This document shows, one piece after another, positions 32,662 through 42,958 of a stretch of 64,000 nt of DNA (positions are counted from its first letter, which is position 1; each line of letters begins with the position of its first letter). A model generated the notes under the pieces. The model was not told where the DNA came from. It worked only from the letters and a program-made list of their open reading frames with translations, and made no database searches. Both the position numbers and the translations under genes were made by a program. The stretch covers positions 124,001-188,000 of the forward strand of contig JARBJD010000031.1 in the NCBI GenBank assembly GCA_033064195.1. Reading direction: 5' to 3'. Source of the DNA: Blattamonas nauphoetae. Taxonomy: Eukaryota; Preaxostyla; Oxymonadida.

Positions 32662-32763
32662 TTTTTTGTTTCACAAAGTGTTTGTTTCTGCAGTTTATGT
32701 TGAACAGGAAAAAATCATATAAGAACATAAGAAACAGTGGGATTTATACTCAGGGACCACCGT

Positions 32764-35700
32764 TCATATCAAATCATCTTCAAACGGTGAAGCAGTCCCT
32801 GATGCGGGGTTTGTGGTGTAGGAATGGGGAGATCCAATGACCAGCGAACCCCCAATCTGGTTGGCGGATTCGGAATGAGCATTGGTGAGTGTATTGGACG
32901 TGTTGTCGGAGCGAGTGTGATCGTTGAGCTCTTCTTTGCACTTGTCCTCCTCGTTTTCTCCGTTCTCCTTCACGTTCACGTTTGGGAGACGAGGTGCTCG
33001 CGGTGGGCGAGATGCCGCACTCACAGCAAGCTGCGGGTGAGAGAGGTGTCCAGTGGAGGACGACTGCTCGGTCAGTGTGGGGATCCTGTTTGGAGGCCCT
33101 GTTGGAGCATGGGCACCCGTGTCGTTCATGTCGAGGTGGGATGCGCTGTGTGACTTTGTCTCGTCGTTCGGCTGAGCGCGTGGCGGGACGAGGAAGGAGA
33201 TGGAAGACAGCGGAGTCAGAATGATGTCCACGTTGGAGTGTGAGACAGTGTGTGCTTCTGGAATCGACATCGCATCCTCCGGGACCATGTTGAGAGGATG
33301 GATGGCCGACGGGTTGGCGAGGATGGGGATGTCGAGCGGGCACGGGTCGTCGTACGTCATCACCTCGATGAAGTGGTCGCTCTTGAAGGCGTTGGAGATC
33401 GTCTCTGGGATCTCGTCGGGGCAGATCGGCGCAAAGTCGTCGTTGAAGAGCTCGGGGTTGGTCATCGAGCGGTAGATCGTGGTGGGAGGGATGTTCGGCG
33501 GAGATTGAGGATGCCGCTGTGGGCCTGACATCGAAAACGGCGATGTGGTGGAGTGTGGAGGCGATGGGGGGTCGCTCATTGTGGAGAAGCCAGGGAGTGG
33601 ATGGGAGTGTTGTGACTGGTGGGAATGCCGGGAGTAGATGGAGTGGGAGGAGTCAGAAGCTGCGTGATGTGTGTGGAGGGCGGTTGGGGGTGTGAAGGCA
33701 ATTGGGTTGGGCTGTGGGATGCCGTTGATGTAGACAGTCTTCGGCGATTGTTTGAGAGACAGGTGCGAGTGGATCGACGGTGTGCGGTTGATGTGCGGTG
33801 TGGAGACGACGATCTGTTCCGCTGGGTGGGTCTGTGATTGAGACCGGCTCGAAGTCATCGAATGGTGGCTCTGGGTTCGAGGGATTTGAGTGTCCCGATG
33901 GTCGTCTGCTTCCACACTGTCCTCTTTCGCCGACGGTGCAGGAACCACAATGATTGGATGAGTTGGACTCTCTTCGAGCATCGTCGGACTTGGGACGACA
34001 GCGGGAGGCGAAGGGAGTGGATGGACGGGGGCAGGAGAATGGAGTACAGTGACAGGTGTGTGGTGGACGGAGGAGACAATGCCCGGGTCAGGCTGGAAGT
34101 TGGTCGGTTTGGACAGCGAGGGAGGGTAGATAGGCCCGTTCTGGCCTGGCTTGAAGAGCATCGACGGGTCGGTCACCATCTCCTCAGAACTTCCAGAAGG
34201 CTGCAGTGCTGACGTAGGCGACTCCGAATCAGTATCGGTGAGGGAGAGTGATGAGGTGGACAGGTCAGAACGGAGGTTGGTTGGAGATGGGACGTGGAGG
34301 GGATGAGGTGAGTGTCGTCGAGTGGAGAGAGGCGATGCGGTGAAGGAAGCAAAGCCGTACATGCTCGGACTGAAAGGCACCGTCGAGATGGACGACAGCC
34401 TGTTGTTCGAGTTGACGTTCATCTTCTTCTTTTTGAACCGCCGCAGCATGTCGATGGAGTGGGTCTGCGGCGGAGGAAGGAAGATCGAGGACGGCTGGTC
34501 TTCGTTGAGTGCGATGTTCCCAGCCTGGAAGTATTGCATGTGTGAAGTGTTTTGGGTGCGTGTTCGATATTCGATAGTGAGCGGAGAGTGGCATTTGGTG
34601 CAGGTGGAGTGCTTTGAGATGAACTCACTCATTTCCGCTCGCGACTGAACACGCTGTGTGAGCATACTGGTCTCAGGGATTTCCCAGAACGAGATCGAGT
34701 TTGCCATCGGAGAGAGGCTGATCTGGGACGAGTGAGATGGAAGTGACGACGGCTGCGAGGACGGGGACCCCGCTCGGAGACGAGGCGATGAGAGGAAGCG
34801 TCCTGTGAAGTCAAACGAGCGTCCAGGAGGAGTGTTCTGGGGGACAGGTGAGATGGACGAGGAGTGGATGGGCACACTCGCAAACGATGGCTGAGTTGGC
34901 GTTGCTTCCTTCCTCTCACGCTCCGGCGGAGTGAAGAAATTGCTGATGGAGTTCAGTCTCATGTTGTCTGGGTGAAATGAGGTCACACTCCCGAACGGTG
35001 GGAATGTGGTGACAGAATCGTAAAGCTGGGTCCGCTTGATGAGATGGATCACGTACTGGCAGCGGTGGTTCGGGCAGATAGCTCGAACAATGTCGATTGT
35101 GTCGGGGACAGAGAAGCTGCTGATTCTGTTGATCTCCGACTTCTTGTTGAAGTGCGGAGGAACTGTGGCGGACTGCGGATGGACGGAGTAGACAAGGTAC
35201 GGATTCTTGTTGAGAAGCTCCGGCGATGCTGCGTGAAGCGTGCTTGGCAGGATCTGCGGCTGTGGATTTGGTGTTTCTTTGACGACGTTGGCGACACTCG
35301 AGACATGCACGACAGTCGGGTGTGATGTCAGAGGAAAGGGCTGCGCGGCGAGCGATCGGTTGAAGATCGGAGGAGTGTTCAGCTCGGAGGACGGGCCTTC
35401 TTCCTCCATGCCCTTTTCGATCTCCGGAATCCGGGTCGCCCCCTTCACTTCTCGACGAGTGCGTTTCTCTTCCTTCGTCCCGAAGAGAGGGTTGTACGTG
35501 AAGTGCAAGTTGCGAGTGTGTCCAGGGCGAGAGAAGTGGAGCTGGCGGAAGGAATGATGAGACAAGCCTTTCCGCATCTTCTCTGCTGACTGTCTGAGGT
35601 GTGCTACATCAGCCCCCAAAGTTGTTTCTTTCAGCTGGACGGGTGATTCTGTGGTTGGCTCTGACGGCTCATCTTTGATCGACGAGTGCAGAGAGACAGA

Positions 35701-37126
35701 CGAGCGGATGTGTGTGACCGTGCTGAGAGGAGCATATGCAATCACAATCGCATCCAAAATCTCGTCGATGTTCCCTTCCTGTTTCGACAGCAGCTTGTCG
35801 AACTGTTTCAGCTGTTTGGAGAAGCTGTCGTTGGGTCGAGCGATGGTGCGCCGATGGCAGACGTGTTGCAGAGTCTCTGAATACGTCGAACGGCAGGTGA
35901 GCATGAGGTAAGCGATGACGATCGACGTCGATCGGGAGATTCCCTGCTGGCAGTGGACGAGCACCTTGGACCCGTGTGACCGGATGGCATTGGTGATGAA
36001 TCGAAGAGCTGTTGGGAGGGCAGCAAGGAGATTTTCGTCTGCCGAGTCGTCGAGGGGGATACGGAGGTAGTTGATGGGCGGGCCAGCCTTGCACATCTCC
36101 CTCCCTTCCGCAATGACCATTTTGCGGTCGCTTTCGTATTTTGAGTAGAACACAGCGGGAGTGCTGTGACGCACGGAATTAAAGGATGCCTGTGACATTG
36201 TTTTCCCTGGAAGATATTGGGCTGCACGTTGTTCTTCATTTGAACGAATTTGGTCGGATGTTTGGAGACGAGTTTGTTCATCACTTCCAGGGGGGATTTC
36301 GGGAATACTAAAACAATTCTTTTTCACAGAGGTTGGAGTGTGATTGTCCTTTGGAGCAGATCCTTCAGAAAGCGGGTATTCTGTATCCGAGAGTGAAGGA
36401 AGAATTGCGAGCGGTGGAGTTGGTGAACGACGTTCATGATCGAGAAGAACCGAGCTGAAACTCATCAGAGAGTACGTTCTAACACTGCTCATGTCACTCA
36501 ATTCATCATCGTCGTCATCATCCATAGTTGGATCTACCATGAAATAATTCTCGACCTAAAAAAAGACAGAAACGAAAGGAATCGATACTTCATGTGTGCA
36601 GTTGAGTACATGACCTATTCCAAGATTGCATAGGCCCTGGTAGTATCCTGCTGGTAAGTACCCAGAGACGAAAAGGTCAGCTGAAACTTCTGGGAGGGAT
36701 TTACGAAGAATAAGACAAACGAGAGGGATAAAATTGGTACTGAATAAGTTCATCTGTCCCTTCTGTACAACAGAGGAAAGGATATTCCTTGAAAAATTCT
36801 GAGAAGGAACATTGGGCGACAGTCTGGACATTTGGGATGTTTTTGAGGGCTTCGACAAGAGACGGTGTAATTTGTGTATCTTGGAAAAAAATTACGACAT
36901 TGGCTGTGCAGTAGTGCTTGGCAAAGTCATTGTTTGTGAAAGATGATGCATGAATGGAGTGGGCAACATGAAGAGACGAAAAGTCTGCTTCTGACTGCAG
37001 GTCAAAAATAGTTGTTTCAGGATCGATTACAAGGTTATAGATATCGACGATTTGCCGGGGAGCAAAGTGTGACATGAAGTTCTGGCATCCAGGTTCCCAT
37101 AGAATAGTTTTCATCCAGTTGATCAT
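32764..37126 (-). CDS. Rhodanese-dual-specificity phosphatase (STYXL1/MKP-like) with long tail
   Basis: Three exons on the minus strand: 37126-36721, 36689-36589, 36555-32764. Introns are 31 bp (36690-36720) and 33 bp (36556-36588); the total is 1,432 aa. Residues ~25-115 are rhodanese-like (IVDIYNLVIDPETTIFDLQS, AHSIHASSFTNNDFAKHY). The DSP fold begins at VSADLFVSGYLPAGYYQG and NLGIGHVLNCTHEVENYF and is interrupted by ~150 acidic/Ser-rich residues. It resumes with INYLRIPLDDSADENLL and the active site VLVHCQQGISRSTSIVIAYL, where the HCx5R Cys is near residue 371. An active enzyme is therefore expected, unlike STYX pseudophosphatases. About 1,000 Pro/Ser-rich residues follow, with two short Cys clusters (CPNHRC, CTKCHSPL). 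MAP-kinase phosphatases share the rhodanese-DSP order. Confidence 0.85.
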
Positions 37127-37173
37127 GACTTCATTTGACCTCTATGTAAAATAAACCACATTAGAACAGCTAG

Positions 37174-37493
37174 ATGATCTTCCCAACACACACCTGTTCA
37201 CAATACGATGCCATCGACTCCACAAGAAATCACCACTGGATGCAGCTCTCACGGCTCTTCCATCGCAGGCAATCCCACAAATCCCGCCAGTTTCGTCGAA
37301 CACAGACTTCAAGGAACACCTCTTCATTGCGACATCGCACTCTGAAATGGAGAGTTGGATGGAAGCCGTGGACATGGCCGCGCAGCTGCATGTTCTGCAC
37401 AAGAGTGTGTCTGTGGCAAACAGACAAGATGGACTTGATGATCGGATGGAGCACCCGGTGTCGTCGTCAGACTCGCTGATCACAGGGTTGTGA
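37174..37493 (+). pseudogene. Orphan copy of the last exon of the ankyrin/PH gene
   Basis: Encodes HDLPNTHLFTIRCHRLHKKS ... SSSDSLITGL and a stop, identical to the terminal exon at 43285-43604. It lacks the splice acceptor, everything upstream and a start. It sits 47 bp from the start of the divergent phosphatase gene. It is a by-product of the inverted duplication. Confidence 0.85.
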
Positions 37494-37819
37494 TGGATGT
37501 TGGAGAAGAAACGAGAGACAGAGGGGGAGAATCCTGCGAAAGTTGGGAAAGCTGACTGAATCAGGAAAAGAAGAGAAAAAGAAGGAAGTGAACAATGAGG
37601 AAGGATCTGAATTGATTTGGAACGGTTTCTTTGTGAGATTTCGTCTCGATGTCCAAACTGTATTTCTTGCTTGTCTGACGCGGATTAAATGATAATAAGT
37701 GGATAAAATTTATAGAGTACGAAAATAGTGTTGTGAAGGCTTAAAGAATTGAAGGCGAAAGTGTTTGAATTGGGTTTCGTTATGTCAAGTAAGAAGGGTA
37801 AAAAGAGGTCAATTCTCAG
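37494..37819. other. Duplicated 3' flank between orphan exon and tRNA
   Basis: About 325 bp of AT- and purine-rich sequence with no frame of note, identical in inverted form to 42959-43284. It is the 3' flank of the ankyrin gene and the 5' flank of tRNA-Lys. Confidence 0.6.
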
Positions 37820-37893
37820 ACCCGCCTAGCTCAGTTTGGTAGAGCGCTAGACTCTTAATCTAGTGGTCGAGGGTTCGATCCCCTCGGCGGGTG
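37820..37893 (+). tRNA. trnK-CUU: tRNA-Lys(CUU), copy 1
   Basis: Full cloverleaf: acceptor ACCCGCC / GGCGGGT, D arm GCTC-AGTTTGGTA-GAGC, anticodon arm CTAGA-CTCTTAA-TCTAG with anticodon CTT, variable TGGTC, T arm GAGGG-TTCGATC-CCCTC, discriminator G. No intron. A T-rich pol III terminator (CTTTTTATTTTTT) follows at once. Confidence 0.96.
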
Positions 37894-38423
37894 CTTTTTA
37901 TTTTTTCTTTCATCTTCCTTTTTTGTCTTGTCCAACCTCCATCCTTTGTTCCATGTTGCTCGTCTCTCACTGATACTATTTTCACAACTCATGTTTTGTA
38001 ATCTTGTTCCACGATCTAGGCATGGGCAGCGGTCGGTCCGACTGCTCGTCGACCGACCGACTGCTTTTTCCGACGCGATCTTTCCCATTTCTGACAACAC
38101 ATCACTCTCTCCCTCCATTTGACCCAAATCACAACTAAAGATGATGAATTCGCATTGTACGTGTTCATTCAGACATACTGCGATTTCTCACAGTCCTTTG
38201 CACGTATTTCTATTGATCCAACCACAACAGTCGAACGAAATGAAAAAATTCAGGATGAGGACATCGTTCTGGTTCCGCTCTTCTCGTCGTTCATCTTCTT
38301 TCTCTCCTCTTCCTACATCTCGTATTCACTCTTCTTCCTTCCTTCTTTTTCTCCCTTCTTCACTCACCTTCTCTCATCCTCCTCTTCTCTCCGTCTCCTT
38401 TGCTCCACCTCCGCCGTCAGCTG

Positions 38424-38975
38424 TCACTCCCTCTCCTCTTCCTTCCTTTCGTTGTATCTCTCTTCTTCTTTTCTTCGTTTCTCTTCTCGATCTCGTTCTT
38501 TCCCTTTCACCACATTTCCATTCTCAACTGGCTGCACCAGCGATTGTTGCGCTTCTCTTCCTTCTTCCTTCGTAAAATACTCAGAAATCAGCGGCTTCGT
38601 GAAGGACGAGTGTTTGTGGTTGGACGTGTTGAGGTGCGTCGGCCTCGATGAAGCGTGGATGAGAGTCTGCAGTGTTTTGCTTGTTGGCCAGTCTGTTCGG
38701 GATGATGTCTGATTCAAGATGTGTTTGGGAGGCGAACCTGGAAGGTTGAAAACTGGAAACGACGGCGATTGCGGGTTGGACCAACGCGATGTGGATGGCG
38801 GTGGTTTTGGATGAGGAAGATGAAATGGTGTCTCAGTTGAGTGTGTGTGAGGTGTGTGGTCGTTTTGTCCTTCTGTTGGTTGCGTTTGAGGAGCGAGTAC
38901 ATCGAAATCCCAATTGATTGGTGACTCGTTTCGGTCTCTTCGTTTCTGCCTGTTCTCGTCGATAGCGCGCTTCAC
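38424..38975 (-). other. Open frame inside the hAT-like element, proline-rich
   Basis: 183 open codons without ATG at the start; basic N terminus (RQKRRDRNESPINWDFDV), a Pro/Ser/Thr-rich middle and a KEEERYNERKEEERE end. No recognised domain. It could be an exon of a gene carried by the element. Upstream frames (38833-39030) contain GGIKCEANRTVKECEARYRR, whose spacing recalls a Myb/SANT helix but is not convincing. Confidence 0.3.
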
Positions 38976-39133
38976 ATTCTTTCACCGTTCGATTTGCTTC
39001 GCATTTAATTCCTCCAAGTCTTTCTTTCATCTTTCCGCTTCCAATTCTTCTTTTTCTGTCATTCGATCCTCATGATCTTGTCGAGTCGATGATCCCGACA
39101 GATATTGGGGATAATCTGGCTGGTTCGATTTAG

Positions 39134-39754
39134 TCATTTCATTTCTCCGATGTGTTTCGTCTTCACGTTGAGTAGAACTCGAAAGATGATTCTACAGACG
39201 GTTCGCTTGTGTCGCCATCCTTCCGTCGTTTTGGACATCAAATTGCTGAGTTCTCGATTCTTCTCAAGTATTTTGTGCGACAAAGTTCGTATGAACTGCC
39301 CATCAGACAGTACTTCGATAATCATATTCCTCAATTCGTCGAGTGAGAATTGGATGTGTTCCGGTTGAGCGTATGTCGCATAAATGTGCATCACCAGACA
39401 AAATACTGTTGGGGAAGACAATTGTTGAGAGATGGGGGTGGGAAGAGACGAGATGATGGGAGAAGACGCGATCAGAATTTGGTGGTCAGTATACAATGGA
39501 GGAGAGCGAAATGAGGTTGATGTGTGTGCGGATCGTAATGCATGCAAAGTGGCAGTGGTGCTGTGTGTGTTAATTAATGTGGTTGGGGTTGATGATGAAG
39601 TGGGTGTGTTGAGATTGTCTTGCTGTTCAGCCAACGGAAATGAAGCAGAACTTATGTCAATAAAGGGCGGATTGGGGAGCATGAAGATAGATGAAAAGGT
39701 GGACTCGTCAACAGATGATGTGAGGAAGGTAACCATGGTTGGAGAGAGCCACAA
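39134..39754 (-). other. Open frame inside the hAT-like element, unknown
   Basis: 206 open codons from 39754. A Ser/Thr-rich first half is followed by a more protein-like part (VFCLVMHIYATYAQPEHIQF, SLDELRNMIIEVLSDGQFIR, LSHKILEKNRELSNLMSK). The latter vaguely recalls the end of a BTB domain, but I would not assign it. Further short minus-strand frames upstream (39906-40160) may be earlier exons. I could not join them. Confidence 0.3.
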
Positions 39755-40743
39755 ATGATAATGACGATGATCAACGATGACATAAGATAGAAATCAGACA
39801 AAATCAACGGGAAAAGGCGAAAAGCATACGATGGATGACGTTGTTTTGATGCAATATATGAGTTTTGTTTCTGATTAGCGGCTAGAGGTGAATGACGATG
39901 AATCATCAAAAATTCAAAACCAGCAAACGATGTGTGGTCAGAATTGGCTGAAAAGAGTGTGCATCAGCATGAAGAGCAGATTCAATGGATGATGGAATAA
40001 GGATCTCCTGAACTTTTCCACAATCTGATTTCGCAGTGAGATCACGACTGTTTGCGAAATAGTGTCGTGTTTCATAGCGATAAATGCGGAGCAGAGATGA
40101 AATATCTTCGGTGAGAGTTGGAAGCGAGACGAAGGGACCCATTTCAGAAAGTTGGGCATTTCAGAAAAGTTGACGACATTTGGAATGATTAAGCTGGATC
40201 AGTTTAAGAATCGAATGAGATAGTCTCGAGGAGTGGAAGAAAGTGGCCGTGTTTCATCAGATGACACTGAAACAATCAAGGATGAAAGAAACAGACCGAA
40301 GAAGGAGATGCTTTCGGTGATCAGTTGTCATGTGGTCGAAGTATCTTGACAAGAGAAGAAATATAAAAAATGTGAAGAAAACACACTTCGAAGAAGACAA
40401 CCGAGAGTTTGATGATCAAGTTGAGGATCATAGTTCGTTCTGACTCGGCTGTGGGACAAGGAGTCATTTCGAGTGAGATTCTGAATGAACTTGATTGTTA
40501 AGGATTGAGAAGAAAGAATCAACCATTTTACAATTATCTAAATTCATGGAAAAGGTGCTAGAATAAAAGGAAGGAGTCGGAGTCGGTCGGACAGGCCGAC
40601 TTTTTGTCCGATGTTGGGGAAGGACAGACCGACTCAGGGACTCTTGATCCACGACCTCATAAGCACTAATTTCGTGAAAACTGAGATGAAGAAAATGTAG
40701 ATATGTTGTGAATCAAAAATAGGAAAAAAGTGAAAAATAAAGT

Positions 40744-40815
40744 GACTCTGACGGGATTCGATCCTGGGTCAGAGGAGCAAAAAGCTTCCATGCTACCGCT
40801 CGACGAAAAGGGCAC
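40744..40815 (-). other. tRNA-like relic inside the hAT-like element
   Basis: On the minus strand there is a B-box-like GGATCGAATCC, an upstream AGCGGTAGCATGG resembling an A box, and a T-run after the 3' end. The T stem does not pair in the canonical way and no 5' acceptor strand is found. A TCTGAC / GTCAGA stem encloses the B box. It is probably a degraded tRNA-derived sequence, not a functional tRNA. Confidence 0.25.
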
Positions 40816-40898
40816 TTCAAAAAAGTCACCGACTGTTTTATTTTTAGGGACTGGACTCGATGTTTTCAGACCGACCACTGCCCATGCCAACCACGATC

Positions 40899-41260
40899 GA
40901 GTTCTCTTGACCTCTCACTTTCTCCTCACCAAATCCACGTTTTCTTTCTTTTTCCCGTTTAACTTCATTATTCGTTCTCCCGACGTCTCTCCTATCCGTA
41001 TAGATCCTCCCCTGTTCGCCATACGTTCTCTCCTTCCAATAACGATCTCATCTGTCCCCAATTACAGTTCTTCTGTCGATTTTCTGTACATTTTATGGAT
41101 TGGATCCAGGGCAGATCCAACCACTGTCCTGACCATATTTCGTGTTTTTTCGATCGATTCTCCAAAATCTAATCATCGTCTTGTTCTTTCTAAGCAAGCT
41201 CCTAAATCGTTCACAGAGATCATAAACGGCCTCTCATTGACTTTCAAGGTTTGGTGATCT
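40899..41260 (+). pseudogene. Gene fragment related to the frame at 42425-42700
   Basis: After the 57-bp continuation of the duplicated arm, the plus frame reads VDFLYILWIGSRADPTTVL, IFRVFSIDSPKS and KQAPKSFTEIIN. The minus-strand frame at 42425-42700 has the same order: LFNTCSDVTNTIINIFLIS then QKPVPEILEIIE. This suggests two diverged copies of a helical-repeat segment, so the duplication covers more than the near-identical part. No start or full model. Confidence 0.35.
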
Positions 41261-41400
41261 CCATTCATTCCACCTTTCGTTTTCACTTTTTTGCCTGATT
41301 TCAATCTCCGTTTCTTCGCATCGTTCACATTTGCCATTATGATTTTCTTCAATCACTGTCCATTTTTCCCTCAATTTTCAATTTTCATTGTTGAATTCTC
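41110..41400. repeat. Foldback inverted repeat, left arm (291 bp)
   Basis: Reverse-complementary to 41716-42006 (coordinate sum 83,116) with a 315-bp spacer. The compared stretches show no mismatch. The left part encodes, in the plus frame, ADPTTVLTIFRVFSIDSPKS and FTEIINGLSLTFK. It is independent of the larger inverted repeat, whose axis is ~1.2 kb away. Confidence 0.88.
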
Positions 41401-41715
41401 TCTTTTAGAGGAAGTTTGTCAATGAGTGCTCTTCTTCGATTAACATTCAAAAATGGCATCTACAGGTCACCAAGCATCCTCACAAAATGGGTAGAAAGCA
41501 CTCAAGAGTATTTAAGGAGACAATGACAAATGAATGAGAACTGTCGAGATGTGCTTCAGATTGCTGAAATGTCTCTGAGGACATGGGCGGAAAGAAGAGT
41601 TTGATAGAACGGGATGTTATGTTGATAATCAGGGAAAGCGTGAGGATGGCAAGGGAAGTCATATTGAGGAGAGAGAACCGCATCAAAGATGACTTGTTAG
41701 CAATTAATGAAAAAT

Positions 41716-42006
41716 GAGAATTCAACAATGAAAATTGAAAATTGAGGGAAAAATGGACAGTGATTGAAGAAAATCATAATGGCAAATGTGAACGATGCGA
41801 AGAAACGGAGATTGAAATCAGGCAAAAAAGTGAAAACGAAAGGTGGAATGAATGGAGATCACCAAACCTTGAAAGTCAATGAGAGGCCGTTTATGATCTC
41901 TGTGAACGATTTAGGAGCTTGCTTAGAAAGAACAAGACGATGATTAGATTTTGGAGAATCGATCGAAAAAACACGAAATATGGTCAGGACAGTGGTTGGA
42001 TCTGCC
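41716..42006. repeat. Foldback inverted repeat, right arm (291 bp)
   Basis: Partner of 41110-41400. It ends 20 bp before the ATG of the ML-domain gene, so that gene's promoter must lie within or beyond the foldback. Confidence 0.88.
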
Positions 42007-42026
42007 TTGATTGGATCTAGTCAAGA

Positions 42027-42428
42027 ATGCTCGGACTCTCACTCTATCTTTTTGCGCACGTCGCTTGCTTCACCTTCCAGGATTGCTCCGATGGCACCTC
42101 AATTGTCAAGGTCAAAGAAATTTCTTTTAAACCTGATCCGATCATCCGTAACGCGAACATCACCGTTCATGGTGCCGCTAGCGTTTCTGAAGATATCGAC
42201 AGTGGCGAATGTGAAGTTGTCCTCAAGAAGTTGAGTATCCCGATTCTCAAAAAGAAGCTGACACTTGAGGAATACGGTCTCACCTTTGCCAAGGGTGAAT
42301 ACGACGAAACACAGACATTTGAAACACCTGCCATCGTTCCTCCAGGAAGTTACACATACACCGGCCAATGCAAGAAGGGCGACAAGTTTATTGTCTGCCT
42401 TGCCGGGAAAGTCGATTTCAAAAATTAA
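42027..42428 (+). CDS. Secreted ML-domain (NPC2/MD-2-like) lipid-binding protein
   Basis: 133-aa single-exon protein. MLGLSLYLFAHVACFTFQ is a signal peptide, followed directly by DCSDGTSIVKVKEISFKPDP, the typical start of ML domains. Further signatures are NANITVHGAASVSEDIDSGE, YGLTFAKGEYDE, IVPPGSYTYTGQCKKGDK and FIVCLAGKVDFKN, with Cys residues placed for the conserved disulfides (DCSD, GECE, GQCKKG, VCLAG). ML proteins bind sterols or other lipids in a beta-sandwich pocket, usually in the endo-lysosomal lumen or secreted. The length is normal for the family. The stop overlaps the convergent unknown frame by a few bases. Confidence 0.9.
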   Translation: MLGLSLYLFAHVACFTFQDCSDGTSIVKVKEISFKPDPIIRNANITVHGAASVSEDIDSGECEVVLKKLSIPILKKKLTLEEYGLTFAKGEYDETQTFETPAIVPPGSYTYTGQCKKGDKFIVCLAGKVDFKN

Positions 42429-42850
42429 GCCTCTTGTTTCTGAACTCCACCACGAAGGGGATTAGGTCGGCACGACATCTTCGTTTGTAATACTATAAAA
42501 ATAATCATCCCCTTCTCATTATTCACCATGAGATCATCTGATTCGATAATTTCAAGAATTTCAGGAACTGGCTTCTGCGGCGTTATCCAAAAGGGGTTGG
42601 ATATCAAAAAAATGTTGATGATTGTGTTTGTTACATCCGAGCAAGTATTGAACAGAACTTGCATGAATAGGGGCTGAAGAACGAAAGGAAAATGAAGAGA
42701 AACAGGAAAAAGAAAGAAAACGTGGATTTGGTGAGGAGAAAGTGAGAGGTCAAGAGAACTCGATCGTGGAACAAGATTACAAAACATGAGTTGTGAAAAT
42801 AGTATCAGTGAGAGACGAGCAACATGGAACAAAGGATGGAGGTTGGACAA
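42425..42850 (-). CDS. Hypothetical protein or gene fragment
   Basis: 141-codon frame with ATG at 42850. The first ~50 codons lie in the repeat arm next to tRNA-Lys and look like spacer. The rest (LFNTCSDVTNTIINIFLIS, QKPVPEILEIIESDDLMVNN) resembles a helical-repeat segment and has a diverged relative at 40899-41260. The true start and exon structure are unclear. Confidence 0.3.
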   Translation of the reverse strand: MSNLHPLFHVARLSLILFSQLMFCNLVPRSSSLDLSLSPHQIHVFFLFPVSLHFPFVLQPLFMQVLFNTCSDVTNTIINIFLISNPFWITPQKPVPEILEIIESDDLMVNNEKGMIIFIVLQTKMSCRPNPLRGGVQKQEA

Positions 42851-42884
42851 GACAAAAAAGGAAGATGAAAGAAAAAATAAAAAG

Positions 42885-42958
42885 CACCCGCCGAGGGGAT
42901 CGAACCCTCGACCACTAGATTAAGAGTCTAGCGCTCTACCAAACTGAGCTAGGCGGGT
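42885..42958 (-). tRNA. trnK-CUU: tRNA-Lys(CUU), copy 2
   Basis: Same 74-base sequence as copy 1 in inverted orientation, with cloverleaf, CTT anticodon and downstream T-run identical. Confidence 0.96.

Larger units (their letters stand above)
37174..38016. repeat. Inverted repeat arm 1 (843 bp)
   Basis: Reverse-complementary to 42762-43604 with a constant coordinate sum of 80,778 at both ends and at the tRNA, so no net indels. I found no mismatch in the parts compared. It contains a copy of the last exon of the ankyrin/PH gene, the 3' spacer and tRNA-Lys. Homology continues past a transposon insertion at 40899-40955 (paired with 42705-42761). Confidence 0.92.
38017..40890. mobile_element. 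hAT-like DNA transposon, 2,874 bp, with 8-bp TSD
   Basis: The left end TAGGCATGGGCAGCGGTCGG and the right end (minus strand) TTGGCATGGGCAGTGGTCGG form ~26-bp terminal inverted repeats. CCACGATC is duplicated at 38009-38016 and 40891-40898. The other arm of the large inverted repeat keeps the empty site (42762-42769) with continuous flanks on both sides, which proves the insertion. An 8-bp TSD and T(A)GGCATGGGCA ends are typical of hAT. Subterminal GTCGG/CCGAC motifs are clustered at both ends (38030-38075 and ~40570-40640). I do not recognise a hAT transposase or its dimerisation region inside, so it is probably non-autonomous or carries captured sequence. Confidence 0.85.

Noticed and set aside
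37142-37483. Minus-strand frame over the orphan exon
   Set aside because: Antisense of the duplicated ankyrin/PH exon; the coding strand is plus here, as its identical partner shows.
38119-38712. Plus-strand Ser/Leu/Phe-rich frame inside the hAT-like element
   Set aside because: Shadow of a Lys/Glu-rich minus-strand frame; low complexity and no start context.
40744-40815. Functional third tRNA gene
   Set aside because: The T arm does not fold properly and the 5' acceptor strand is absent.
38017-40890. Polinton-like element (6-bp target duplication)
   Set aside because: The duplication is 8 bp (CCACGATC) when both flanks are compared with the empty site, ends are hAT-like, and no capsid, polymerase or integrase-like frame exists.
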